From: Nageia nagi
Lineage: Eukaryota; Pinophyta
Direction of reading: 5' to 3'
DNA: 64,000 bases
Assembly (NCBI GenBank): GCA_050084985.1
Contig: JBITNC010000001.1
Location: forward strand, 620,001-684,000
The notes under the pieces were generated by a model. That model made no database searches. It had not been told where the DNA came from and saw nothing but the letters and a program-made list of their open reading frames with translations. A program made the position numbers and the translations under genes. Below, piece by piece: positions 1 through 10,317 of this stretch (its first letter is position 1; every line of letters begins with the position of its first letter).

Positions 1-980
1 AGAGAGCTCCACTAGCTTGGGGAAGAGTCAAACCTATGTGCATATGAATGACAATGCAGTATACATTAAGACCTTAGTGGCTGAAAAGGATAACCCCCAG
101 TGTCCCAGAGATTTTAAGCAAAGTAATTAGATCATCAATACAGATCCTATTGGTGTGACGGGCAGGCAACATGCAATCATCTCAAACACCAAGGCAATCG
201 CCAAGGATGGGCTGTTAAAAGAAAAAGAAATAAAAAGCCTTAAGGAGTTAGCCGCTTAGAGGAGATTGACTTGTGAGATCAAGTCAGCCAAGGTACCAAC
301 AGAAGAGCTTCGGAAGGTGAAGCCTCTCAAAGAAGGTATGATGGAGGTAAAGCAGGAGGTGGTCGACGAGATATTGGCAGTATTAAGGTGATTCATTCAC
401 CCCCTTCACGAAGTCTCACTTGAGGAGAAGTTGAAGAACATTGTGACCGAAAGGGTCAGGCTCCTCGGGATTCTAGATTCTTGAAGGCCCATGATACTAA
501 GATTCGAAGCAATGCAAGAACAAAGACTTGAGGATGTCAACTTTTGTGAAGACTATTGGTTCTACTTGGGCATGATTAATCAGGTGCTCACCCGTTTCCA
601 AAAGACCAAGAAGGAGGTGGCCTTGATCAATGACAAGGCCTACTCATGCATTGAATAGATGAATTTCCAGGTTCAGTTCTTGGAGGACTCCATCATCAGA
701 GAGGTAGACATAGTAGTGATAGAGGCAAGACACCTTCTTCATAGTTTGATCATGACGAAGGACATAAACTCCTACCAGTATAAGAGTCACTTGAGGCACA
801 TGTTGCGGGCTCACACATGGAATATAGAGATGCAAAGGCTGATTGATGAGGTCGGAGATGGTGTTGCTATAAGCAAGCCGAAGTTTTTCAAAGATGTTGC
901 ATGGATTAGAACTTACAGCAAGATTCTTGGAGGACAGCTTTGAGGATCGAGTTGCAAGCTTGGGCCCACCATTGGCCTAA
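1..980 (+). pseudogene. ORF-X C-terminal half, unit A (broken)
   Basis: One frame reads through positions 1 to about 900 with five in-frame stops, then needs a one-base shift to continue to a TAA at 978-980. The translation aligns to the C-terminal part of the unit C frame. Shared landmarks are a KVPTEELRK...PLKEGM segment, a LRILDSRRPM-like segment, an ED.(N/K)FCE(D/E)YWFYLG block, a MEFQV(K/Q)FL(E/D)D block and a terminal LGPP.A stop. Charged, leucine-rich stretches suggest a coiled coil. I know no family with this signature. It is a decayed copy, with function unknown. Confidence 0.65.
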
Positions 981-2087
981 ATATTATTTTAGTTTTTTTT
1001 TTCAAGAAGTTTTATTTTTAGTAAGACATTTCAAAATATTATTTTATTCCCAAACTTGTGAAGGATGAGGATTTGCTCGCATAAGTTTGGAAGAGACTTT
1101 GTAATGCCAAGTGGCGTATTTCTGTTGGACCGCACTTCATTTCTTGATTAGGGTTAGGGCAACACTGTTGGTTGCCTCAAAACTATTTATACCCCATTCT
1201 GATTCATTTTCAAGGGGGATTAACAAGTTTACCAATTCAAAGAACTTTTTCTTGCAAGACCAAAATTTCTATAAATTCTTAAATTTGGTGTATGACAATG
1301 CAATTGTGATTTAGATGCTTACTCATGTTGGAATGGTGAATATGAATGAATGAGTGATAGTGCTATGTAGTTCATTCTGCCATTGCTTTGTGTTGATTCA
1401 ATTGCTTGGTGCATCTTGTAAATTTCCTTGAAGTGGACAAGAGAGTGCTTGTATATCTTATGAAGTGATTGATTGGCATCCAGTTGATGATATTTTACTA
1501 TTTGTATTTTAGGCTTGGATACCTTGGAATGTCTCACTAATGTCGCTCATCGTAGGAACTTCACCTAGGTCCTTCAGTCCTATCTCCATCCCACCATACT
1601 TCATCTCTACCATGGCTTCAGGCTCCATCCACTAGGCCACTCGTGTTGTTGGCTAGTGGAGCAGATAGAGAGTGCTTGGAACTTGCAACGAGATCTAGTG
1701 AGTCGACTGCTGAGAACATTGTCTCAAGCCTGTGAGTTTGCATGCCCACCATTGCATCTTACTACCCACAGTCTTTTCACCACTTTTCTTTGTTTTATTT
1801 TACACTCTTTTCCACAATTTTCGCACCCCAATTTCCCTTTTCAGCATTTTCAAAAACAACTTAGTCAAAACCCGAACATAGAACACATAGTCCCTTGAAT
1901 CCACACATGATATTCATGTTGGTGGCAGCTTAAACATCTCAACCATTCCTTGAGTTATCTTTGCTCAAGTCGTGAAGCTAACCTTTGGGGTAACTAGTCC
2001 CCATAGCAGGAGGGAGTAACATCCCTTCACTTGAGGTGTTGGCGTTTTTCTCACTACTCTAGGGTAGGAAAGAAAAACCACCCAACA
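1..2087 (+). mobile_element. Unit A: 3' part of an ORF-X element, subfamily 1
   Basis: This is the right-hand portion of a unit that begins left of the window. It contains the ORF-X C-terminal half (1-980), a 3' non-coding region with a TATA-like TATTTATA near 1184, and a CCCAACA terminus at 2081-2087. Its 3' non-coding sequence aligns with the reverse complement of unit C (about 16560 down to 15432), including the stretch around the TATA and the last 100 bases. No target duplication can be checked because the 5' end is outside the window. Confidence 0.7.
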
Positions 2088-2308
2088 CATTCACTTGGTA
2101 GTTGTGGTGATGATGAGAGGGAGCATTGAGTTAGCAATCGATGCTATTTTGGAACTCTACAAATCACGCGAGGAGATGTGGGGTGGCTGCAGGTAGTTTG
2201 GGAATGGGTGACAAGACTTTAAGGTGATGTTGCCTTTATTACAAAGAGTGGTCGAGCTAGTGAGGTGTGCCAAATGGAGTGTTGTACAAAGAGCCATGAC
2301 TTGAATTC
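2088..2308. other. Unassigned spacer between unit A and the unit E tip
   Basis: These 221 bases separate the CCCAACA terminus of unit A from the TGTTGTG terminus of the next unit. There is no primer binding site after the first or purine tract before the second, so the two termini do not look like the LTR pair of one element. No coding signal seen. Confidence 0.4.
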
Positions 2309-2750
2309 TGTTGTGCCCACACAACACACCCCAAAATACAAGATTTTGGGGACCCTATTTTTGCGAAGGCAATGAGGTGCATCGCTTTGAGATTTGTTTT
2401 TGGTGATGGATAGTTCATTCTGAAGAGTGCAAGCATGATATCAGGGAGCAATTCATGAAGATAATGCGACAAATACTCTAAAGAGTATCAAAGCATCCAA
2501 TCACCAATTTTGCAGCCAAGGAGCCAGGATCTGAGAGATACCATCCGAGCACAGATTTTTGGGTTTAGAATGAGGCCAGTGGAGGTGGGATCATTTTTCA
2601 AAGTTTGCCAGAGTTGGAATCAGAGAGCATAGGCTAGTGGAGGACGTCATTCTAGGCAAGTTTAGGCTTGGAAATTTTGAATTTTGACCAAGCATGCAAA
2701 AACAGCAACTAGGATAGGATTTGCACCCCTTTGATGACATCAAAGGGCTG
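2309..2750 (+). mobile_element. Unit E: 5' tip of an ORF-X family element
   Basis: It starts with TGTTGTGCCC, then a CACACCCC run and an inverted repeat CCCCAAAAT / ATTTTGGGG separated by five bases, then GACCCT and GAAGGCAATG. The same order is found at the outer ends of units D (31699 leftwards) and C (21397 leftwards). Homology to D is clear for about 70 bases and then fades. The right limit is a guess: by about 2750 the sequence has changed to the acidic coding remnant. Confidence 0.55.
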
Positions 2751-2762
2751 AAAATCATGATC

Positions 2763-4092
2763 AAAAGCATTGCATTGAGTATGAAGAGAGTTTTGGGAGT
2801 GAAGTTGAAACAAATAAGATCAATTCTGATTTACATGGCAGCAATATATTCACTTCATCCAGCTCTATGAATATTAAGAATAGTGAAGATGTTGGTGTTA
2901 CACCTAGTGAAGTGGTTGAAGAAGGGAAATGCCAAGCTGAATTATATTCTTTGAAAGAAAAGTCTGAAGACAAGGTTCCTCCAAAAAAAAGGTAAATCTG
3001 AAAATGTTAAACACAAATCAGAAATTATTAGCTTTGTTTCGAATCCTACCAATGAATATTTTGTTGAAGTAGTTACAGCTGAAAATAATAAGGTTAATTC
3101 TGATTTGTATGACAGTAGTATGTCAGTTTTGCATAGCCCTAACAGTTATGAGGATAGTGAAGATCATGAAAACAAGGCATTGTATATGGCTGATCCTAAA
3201 TTTGATGATTGTGAAGAGCCTAAATTTGATGATAGTGAAGACACTTCTTTAATAAAATCAGAAATAGAAGCTATCAAAATGATGTTGAAAAGTGATTCTT
3301 CCAATAGTGATGTCATGGCTTCAGATTTGGAAGAGGTAAGCGATACACCTTGTCCCATCTCTTCTTACGTGATAATAGTTCCATCCAAGGGCATAGCATG
3401 AGTAAAGGAAAAGAAAAAAAAATTGGATGCAAATTCTAAAAGCATTATTCATTTGATGGAAAAAGCAATTCATTCTTGAAAAAGTGAAAACAACGGATAG
3501 TTGGCAGCCATTTAAAGGTGAGCAGAAAGGGCTATTAACACAACCATGTGAGCATCATAATACAAAATAAGTGGACTGTTTTTACAGTGTGAACAGTGAC
3601 CAGCATGTGGAATATGATCAATTGCCTTTTAATGACTCAAAGGGAGCTACGAAGACTGATACAAAGGTTGTACATGAAGGCGAACATACTATTATGATTA
3701 AACCCCTTAATATTCCACATTTTGAGCCTGTTCCTACATCTATGTGGACTGATTTGTTGGCTGATAGAAATTTGATATATAGACAGCCATATTCTCCATC
3801 TTTTGACATTTATTGTGAAGAAGATTTAGTTCCAACAGCAAACAAAGTGTTGGCTACAAATGTATGGGATAGGCATACTTCTATGATGATAGATGTTTAT
3901 ATTGTTACATTAAAAGGGGTTAAATACGATGACTCTCTCGCTCATATTCCAAAGTATTTCATTTATGTATTGGTGAAAGATAATCACGTGTTGAGGATTG
4001 TACTTGACTAACTTTTGGATGCAATTGAAGTGCATTCTCTATTCAACTTCATGGCTGCATTTATAAGGACTACTAAGGGAAAAGCATTGAAT
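2763..4092 (+). pseudogene. Broken acidic coding remnant, unknown
   Basis: A Ser/Asp/Glu-rich reading frame runs from about 2763, shifts frame in an A8 run near 2985, continues to 3401 (TGA), and resumes at 3571-4011 in a less acidic part. The first part holds two diverged copies of a module containing N-K-(I/V)-N-S-D-L and ending S-E-D, so the protein was internally repetitive. The second part contains P-V-P-T-S-M-W-T-D-L-L and Y-C-E-E-D-L. It lies just upstream of an LTR-like start at 4094, so it may be the 3' coding end of an unrecognised retroelement. I do not recognise the family. Confidence 0.4.
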
Positions 4093-5052
4093 ATGTAGAT
4101 TCTAAATTATGATTTATTAAGCTTTATCTATTTGCTATCTTTTGCACACATCCTAGTTTTGCAGGTTTCAAGGCGTTCGCATCATAGAGCTCTTACAGTG
4201 CGCATGTCGTATTTCTTTGCAATCCAGGGCTACAGATTTGGAGGGTGTTGAGCATTGATCTGGGTCATTCGAATATCATTACGGCTTCATCCCAAATTCG
4301 ATCCAATCCTCTGCATTATCATGCCAATCTTTGCAAATTGCTTGCTTCTCATATCAGGTGCGCACTTTCTTAGTTTTATTCAAACAGCCTAGATAAATGA
4401 TTTGAATCATATATTGTAAACTTATATTTATTGTATTTATTACAATAAATCATAATTTTGAGTCTACATATTCAATGTTTTTCCTTTAGCAGTCCTCGTA
4501 AATGCAGCCATGAAGTTGAATAGAGAATGCACTTCAATTGAATTCAGACTTGAGTCAAGTACAATACTCTACACGTGATTATCTTTCAACAATACATAAA
4601 TGACATACCTTGGAATATGATAAAGAGAGTCCTTGTATTTAACCCCTTTTAGAATAACAATAGAAACATTTATCATCATAGAAGTATGCTTATCCCATAC
4701 ATTGGTAGCCAACACTTTGTTTGCTGTTGTAACTAAATCTTCTTCACAATAAATGTCAAAAAATGTAGAATATGGCTGTCTATATATCAAATTTCCATCA
4801 GCTAACAAATCAGTCCACATAGATGTAGGAACAGTCCCAAAATGTGCAATATTAAGGGGTTTAATCATAATAGGAAATTCGCCTTCATGTACAGCCTTTG
4901 TATCAATCTCTGTAGCTCCCTTTGAGTCATTGAAAGGCAAGTAACATGCTGGTCACTGATCACACTATAAAGACATTCCACTTCTTTTGTATTATAATGC
5001 TCACATGGTTGTGTTAATAGCCCTTTCTGCTCACCTTTAAATGGTTGCCAAC
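3495..5052. repeat. Large imperfect palindrome with LTR-like centre
   Basis: Arms at about 3495-4118 and 4444-5052 are inverted copies of each other, close to 90% identical by eye. The + frame of the left arm (3571-4011) reappears on the - strand of the right arm (4940-4569). The right arm lacks about ten bases present near 3610. The arms extend 25 bases into both ends of the central LTR-like segment, so the inversion is not simply two elements facing each other. Confidence 0.85.
4094..4468 (+). mobile_element. LTR-like segment at the palindrome centre
   Basis: It begins TGTAGATTC and ends GAGTCTACA. The last roughly 240 bases (from about 4230) match the 3' part of the LTR at 48517-49252, including a block around CTTCTCATATCAGGTGC and the same terminus. 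Its first 25 bases are instead the inverted copy of its own last 25, so the true LTR 5' part seems to be missing or replaced. Confidence 0.6.
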
Positions 5053-5077
5053 AATCTTTTTGTATTATGATGCTCAC
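4569..5077 (-). pseudogene. Inverted copy of the acidic-ORF 3' part (right arm)
   Basis: On the - strand this encodes the same protein segment as 3571-4011 with scattered substitutions (for example G-T-V-P-T-S-M-W-T-D-L-L here). A one-base shift separates the N-terminal piece (5077-4865) from the main piece (4940-4569). At its outer edge a 36-base stretch (about 4987-5022) is repeated in direct orientation at about 5057-5093, next to the break with gypsy 2. Function unknown. Confidence 0.55.
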
Positions 5078-5092
5078 ATGGTTGTGTTAATA

Positions 5093-5541
5093 GTCTTGTT
5101 TCATTTTATCCTAATAAAAAAATCGAGCCACTCTTTTATAGGTTTTGAGAAACTCAGAGTGTCTTGCTGATGGTGTAGCATGCAATTCCTGAAGTATTGC
5201 TTCTCAACAGCAAGAAGTGGATGGCAATGCAATGCGGCCATTGAAGTGTAAAACTCCATATTGCCAAGAGAAATTCCATTTACTAGCAGGATTAGTCTGA
5301 AGTTGTTGAATTAATGCCTGAATTGAATAATCTTGAATCCATTCTTATTTCAGTTGCTCTAGACACCAGGGAACTAACAGTGAGATTGCTTGAAGTATTA
5401 CGAGTTCCTCAAATTTACGGGAAAGAGCATCTGCAACCACATTCTCTGAACCCTTTAGATACACTATTTCATAGTCATATCCCAACAGTTTGGTCATCCA
5501 CTTTTGTTGTTCAGTTGTCGCAAATTGTTTTTCCATAAAAT
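5093..5541 (-). pseudogene. Gypsy 2 RNase H end and integrase N-terminus
   Basis: The first part encodes the end of the gypsy RNase H and connection region: A-T-T-E-Q-Q-K-W-M-T-K-L-L-G-Y-D-Y-E-I followed by V-V-A-D-A-L-S-R-K, a hallmark of Ty3/gypsy pol. It continues, with a stop near 5370, into a region with an L-H-(A)-T-P...G/R-H-S-(E)-F-L-K-T-Y-K-R block, typical of the integrase zinc-binding N-terminus. Coding is lost at about 5093. The matching N-terminal half of RNase H is at 23683-23790, on the other side of gypsy 1. Confidence 0.85.
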
Positions 5542-6759
5542 TGTGACACCCCCTTGCATTATTGTCATTAATTGTGGAATCCAACGGATTCCCCTTTGTA
5601 ATATATTTTATTATTGCATTGTACTTTCAAGTTGTAGCTTGGGATAGAAGACTTCATAGGTCAAAGGACCCCACTGTGAGCCCCAAGTGTGACATCTCCC
5701 TCCCAAGCATAGATTAGTTGTTTTATTATACTTGGAGATCCTAATTTTGATTGTGGGAATCCCAAGGTCTATTTTGCACTTGGATGGATAAGCACTTGTA
5801 TACATGCACCAGTCTTGAGGAAACTCCTAGACCCCCACGTTGGCCCATTATGACACCTAGACGCATGGCTCCTAGACCAACATTGGGCATGCATAGAACT
5901 CCTAGACCCCCACGTTTGCATTTATGGCACTCCAGGCCCCCATGTTGGCATGCTTGATGCCTAGGCACCCACATTGGGAGTTATGGGCCCCCAAGAGGCT
6001 AACATTGGGATTCAGGAGTCAAGTGATGACTTTTAGGTGAGATCTAGACAAAGTCGAGTGTATAAAGAAGCATTGGAGCCTCATTATTGGATATACCTGA
6101 TTATACTATTATCTCTTGATATCGTCATGTGGACACAAGTCTTAGCAGCACTAAGCAATCCCCTAGGTGCAGCATCTAGGAGGGCTATCAGGCTAAGGGA
6201 TCCTCTAGCCTATGGCATTAGTGTAGCAACCTTTCCCATCTGGTGGTATTCTGAGGTTGCGCTTCTACCTTCAGTGGTTGCCAAGATCAAAGGAAGGCTC
6301 CTTCAATGGAGAGGATTCGAGTTTTGAGGGAGCAATATTGTCCCATGGTTCTATTGTCCGTCTAGCAGTGAGAGACATTCAGTTGTGCCCTAGTTGGCTA
6401 CTTGGAGGCCAACGTCCAACTTTGGGAGCTTGGTATTGTATCACTTGTCATTTCTTATCATATATATATAGCCATTGGGCATTTAGATCTCATGTTGTAT
6501 TGTTCTTATGTCCATTATTGCAACGTTGTGGTGTATTTGCTCATTTATGTATGTATGAGTTAGACATTGGCATTGTGAGGGTTTGAACATTGATATCTGC
6601 TTGTCTTGGCCAGATGTTGGCATCTTTGTGTTGTGTACACTTATAGTGGATGCCTTAGCTCAGACATTGGTAATATTGTGTTGTGAATGCTTAATGTGGG
6701 TTAGGGTTTGTTAATCGAATTTGTTGATTTGCACTTGAGTATTGTTTGGGATCCTTACA
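5542..6759 (+). repeat. Gypsy 1 5' LTR
   Basis: Starts TGTGACACCC and ends GGATCCTTACA directly before the PBS. It aligns over its whole length with 22436-23677. An internal stretch (about 5825-5995) repeats a CCCCACGTTGG-type motif four to five times. A CATATATATAG segment near 6470 could belong to the promoter. Open frames inside it (5751-5974, 6037-6586) are not supported as genes. Confidence 0.9.
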
Positions 6760-6760
6760 G

Positions 6761-6772
6761 TGGTATCAAAGC
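6761..6772 (+). other. Primer binding site, initiator Met tRNA
   Basis: TGGTATCAAAGC, one base after the 5' LTR, differs by one base from the usual plant TGGTATCAGAGC site. Confidence 0.85.
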
Positions 6773-6844
6773 TTGGATCTAGCCAACTTGTGTATGAAAC
6801 TGGTAGTACATCGCTATTACACCAGATCCAGTACTCGAAGAGAG

Positions 6845-7705
6845 ATGGCATCCGCAAGAAAGAGCGAAAAGTCACATACCGAAGAAACACCTTCTAGGAC
6901 CATCCATGAGGAGGATCATCGACCATCAATGAATGAGGTGCCGAATGAAGGTGCATCTAGAGAGGAGGATGATGCACCAAGAGGAAGATCTACATTAGCC
7001 AGGAGAAGAGGCTCTACTCCGATTCAGGATTCCACACCTAAACGGAAGTTCAATGAGCTCATCTCAGCCATCCATAACATGACGAGAGCCATCACTGCCA
7101 TGCAACAGTAGCTGAATAGGCTTGTAGGAGTTCGTGAGGAGCCGAAGAGGCAAGTCAACCCCCCACGTCCTATTCCAAGTGATAGAGAGGAGCCACATAA
7201 GGAGGATAGGGCAGACAAGGAGTCGAGCATGAGGAGATCCCGTAGCTTGAGAGATCAGGAATCTACTCACCATGGATCTATGGGTCATCCAGAACCCACA
7301 TTTCTAAGATCCCATTCACACTGAGCACCACCAAGCACTAACCCTCGCCTAGGGAGGTACCTGCAGGAAGACGTTGGCAAGATGGTGGAGCAACCCATAA
7401 TCCCTAAGCCATCCAAGCCCATGTTCGCCAAGAAGTCATGGGAGGAGACAAAGAATAGGGTTGCTAGTCCACTAGATCTGAATCAGATTTTTAGGGAGTA
7501 TTCCATGCTCGATCTAGGGTCGAAGAGAGATGTCAACTTCAGCAACTACCTAGAGATCTTAGGGTTGAAGGGGAGTAAAACACATGGCCCACATACCCCA
7601 ATTAGTTCATGGGGAGACAAGAAAGACCTGTAACAAAAGATAAATAAATTGCATGTGCAGATGTACAGGACATGGTTGCATCAGCTACAAACTTACTTCA
7701 CATTA
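6845..7705 (+). pseudogene. Gypsy 1 gag, N-terminal part
   Basis: The likely start is the ATG at 6845, about 85 bases after the PBS. The frame is rich in Arg, Ser and Glu, has stops near 7109, 7322 and 7631, and ends in W-L-H-Q-L-Q-T-Y-F-T-L-R. That resembles the start of the retrotransposon gag domain (W-x-x-x-L-E-x-Y-F). The frame stops where unit B sequence begins (7693-7705). The rest of the gag domain is absent, and gag resumes only near the zinc knuckle after unit B, so the B insertion was accompanied by loss of gag sequence. Confidence 0.7.
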
Positions 7706-7729
7706 AGGCACGGAAATGCTGAAAATGGG

Positions 7730-7930
7730 CAGAATTGAATACTTTGAGCCTAGAAATGACAGAAAATGACAACTTTAAGCTCGAAAGGCGAAAATGGTCA
7801 TTTTTGTACTGTTTGAGCTCGAAAATCATCGAAAATACAGAATTTGAGCTCGGAAATCATCGAAAATACAGAATTTGAGCTCGAAGGTGCTAGAAAGGGC
7901 GTTTTGGTCGACTTTGAGCTCAAAAATGCC
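7730..7930 (+). repeat. Short tandem repeats, about 37 bp, in the unit B 5' arm
   Basis: A motif of the form GAAAATACAGAATTTGAGCTC plus a short linker is repeated, best seen at about 7835-7905, with looser copies on either side that share TTTGAGCTC. The same type of repeat occurs in unit D at about 30820-31000 (inverted). Confidence 0.7.
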
Positions 7931-8139
7931 AGGAGTGGTTCAAAATGCATAAATTGAGTCCCGAATGTCCAAAAATACAAGCTTGAGTAGCCTTAGCCCT
8001 AGGCACATTTTCCCAAGGTATTGAAGATCTAAGTGAGGGAAAAATGGTGCATGTTTCTAATAGATAAATACAAATAGTATCAGAATTCGAGTCTAAGAGC
8101 ATATTCGGAGAGATAAGATGAATTCTATCACAGTCCAAA

Positions 8140-9500
8140 CTCAATTTTCGATTTTGACCAAGTCTAAGGCACTCCGAGGCTAGGCACAGTTTTTCAAGCC
8201 TATGGGAAATCCATAAAGATGCATTTTGGTGCCTAGATAGTAAATAAAAAGTGGAAATGCATCAAAAATGAAATCTAAATGCATGAATAAGTGGAAAAGA
8301 TGGTTCTAAGCCACATTAGGTCTCGAAATTTTTGATTTTGAGCAAGTAAAGGCCCCCAGAATGCTAGGGGCAAGTTTCTAAATGTTTTCAAATCCATTGG
8401 AGTGATAAATGGTGCCTAGATTGACAAGATGGAATGTTTTTTTATTTAAGTGCTTGCGACCAAGGAAAACATGATTGTAAGCACATTTAGGTCTCAAATT
8501 TTTTGATTTTGAGCACATTTGGGCACCTTAGAGGCTAGGCGTAGGTTTTGAGAGCTATGGAAATCCAATGGAATTAAAAATGGCACTTAAAAACAAAACA
8601 TTTGATAAAAATTGGTCAAAACTCAAGTTTGAGGGGTCCATTGGATGTAAAATGTGTTTTCTAGCACATTTAGGTCTTGAAAGTTCAAATTTTGGGCAAG
8701 TTTTGACCCTCCAAAGCCTACGCATAGGTTTGCAAATGTTTCCAATTCCATAGGGATGAAAAATGGCGCCTAACTTGGAGGGATAAGTGAAAAATGCACT
8801 AAAATTTGATCCCAAGGTGTCAATTGCATCAAAAACGCCATTCTAAATACATTTAAACTTGCAAAATTCAAATTTTAAGCAATTTTGAGGCACCTAAAGG
8901 GTAGGCATAGTTTTTCATGCCATTGGAAATCCAATGAAGTGAAATCTAGCGCCTTGGAACAAGATTTTTTGAAAAATTTCCTCAAAATCCAAGTTTCAAG
9001 GGTCAATTGCAAGGAAAACATGATTTCTAGCACATTTAAACTTGCAAATTTCCAAATTTGAACAAGGGAAGTGGCCCAAAATCCTAGGCACAGGTTTGCT
9101 GATTTTTCTAAAACCAATGAAGTCAAAATCAGTGCTTAGCATGAAGAGGAGTGAAAATTTTGCAAAAAAATAATTTTTTTTTACATGGTTGCATGGAAAA
9201 GGGCATTCTAAGGATGTTTAAACTTGCAACTTTTCAAAATTAAGCCCTAGAAATGCCCCAAAAAGTCAGGTGCAGGTTTCCAAGCCATTGGAGAACCCAA
9301 AAAAGTGAAAAATGGCACCTAGATGTAAGGAGAAAGCCCCAAAAGTCATCAAAATTTGATTTTGGGCACATAGATGGGTGAAGGAAGTGATTTGAATCAC
9401 ATTTAAACTTTGAAATTTTTCATTTTGGCCCAAAGAAGTGCCTCAAAAAGTCAGGCGCATGTTTGCAATCCTGTGGAGTGTTTAAAGGCTCCAAAAACTT
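8140..9500 (+). repeat. Tandem array, period about 182 bp, unit B 5' arm
   Basis: Eight diverged copies are marked by a GATTTTGAGCAAGT-like block followed by a GGCACC..GAGGCTAGGC-like block. The marker occurs near 8150, 8332, 8503, 8690, 8872, 9052, 9235 and 9422. Each copy also has a C-C-A-T-(T/A)-G-G-A motif and a GGCGCCTA-like motif. Unit D carries the matching array at 29320-30720. No coding potential. Confidence 0.8.
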
Positions 9501-9580
9501 AAAAACTATGCAAAATGCACCCTTAGAGCACTTTTCAGGTCAAAAACCCACTAAGGAGCATGCAAAAGGCATAAAAAACC

Positions 9581-9588
9581 TATAAATA
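9581..9588 (+). promoter_or_regulatory. TATA box upstream of ORF-X, unit B
   Basis: TATAAATA in the context CCTATAAATACCCC, about 740 bases before the ORF-X ATG. The same box and flanks are conserved in unit D (29211-29204 on -). It marks the end of the repeat array and the start of a probable transcribed leader. Confidence 0.6.
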
Positions 9589-10317
9589 CCCCCTCAAGCC
9601 TCTCATTTTCTCCACAAACACTCTCATTAAGCCTCCATGCACCCATTTTTGAGCAAAATCCTCACAAAACCTCACAAAATTGCTCACAAGATCCAAAATA
9701 AACCAAAACCTAGTCAAAAAATTTCAAGAATCTTAGAATTCCATCCTCTATCCACCCATTAGGTCAAATCCACTTTTTAAAAATTTTCAAAAATTCAGAC
9801 CCCCTCTATCTTTTGGCCATTTTCAAGTTTTTTGGAAAAAAGTGAAAAAACACAAAAAACACTTTTTCAAGGCTAAAAAACTCCAAAATTTTGAGTGATC
9901 CAAACGTTGAAGTGGATACCAAAGTGATAAATCCCATATAGGAGAGAACCCTCCATCATTCACTTCCCCCAAAAGAAGCTTGAAAACCCATTTTACATCT
10001 CTATCTTTCCAAGCTTCGAAGCTGCAAAAACTTGTCAAAAAACGAATACATGGGCTAAGAAAACGAGTTAATTTGGACCTTGCAAACTCGAAATTTTTCT
10101 CCAAGACTTGACCACAAGCCTCCTAGATTTATTTGCCAACATCCCATGCACTTGTTTTCCAATTTCAACGAACTTGAAAATTTGCAAAAATCCACACTTA
10201 GCTTTTGAAAAACCCAAAAATAAGACAAAAATTTGACTCTCTTTTTTGCTCCAAAATCGCTCCAGAGATACCCAATACCACTCCTAAAACCTTGTTGTAC
10301 TCCATAGGTTTGAATCA

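Noticed and set aside
2088-2308. Units A and E as the two LTRs of one element
   Set aside because: The 221-base gap has no PBS after A and no purine tract before E, and is too short for an internal domain.
5751-6586. Open frames in the gypsy 1 5' LTR
   Set aside because: The same region in the 3' LTR has different breaks; the frames are chance products of CCCACGTTGG-type repeats.
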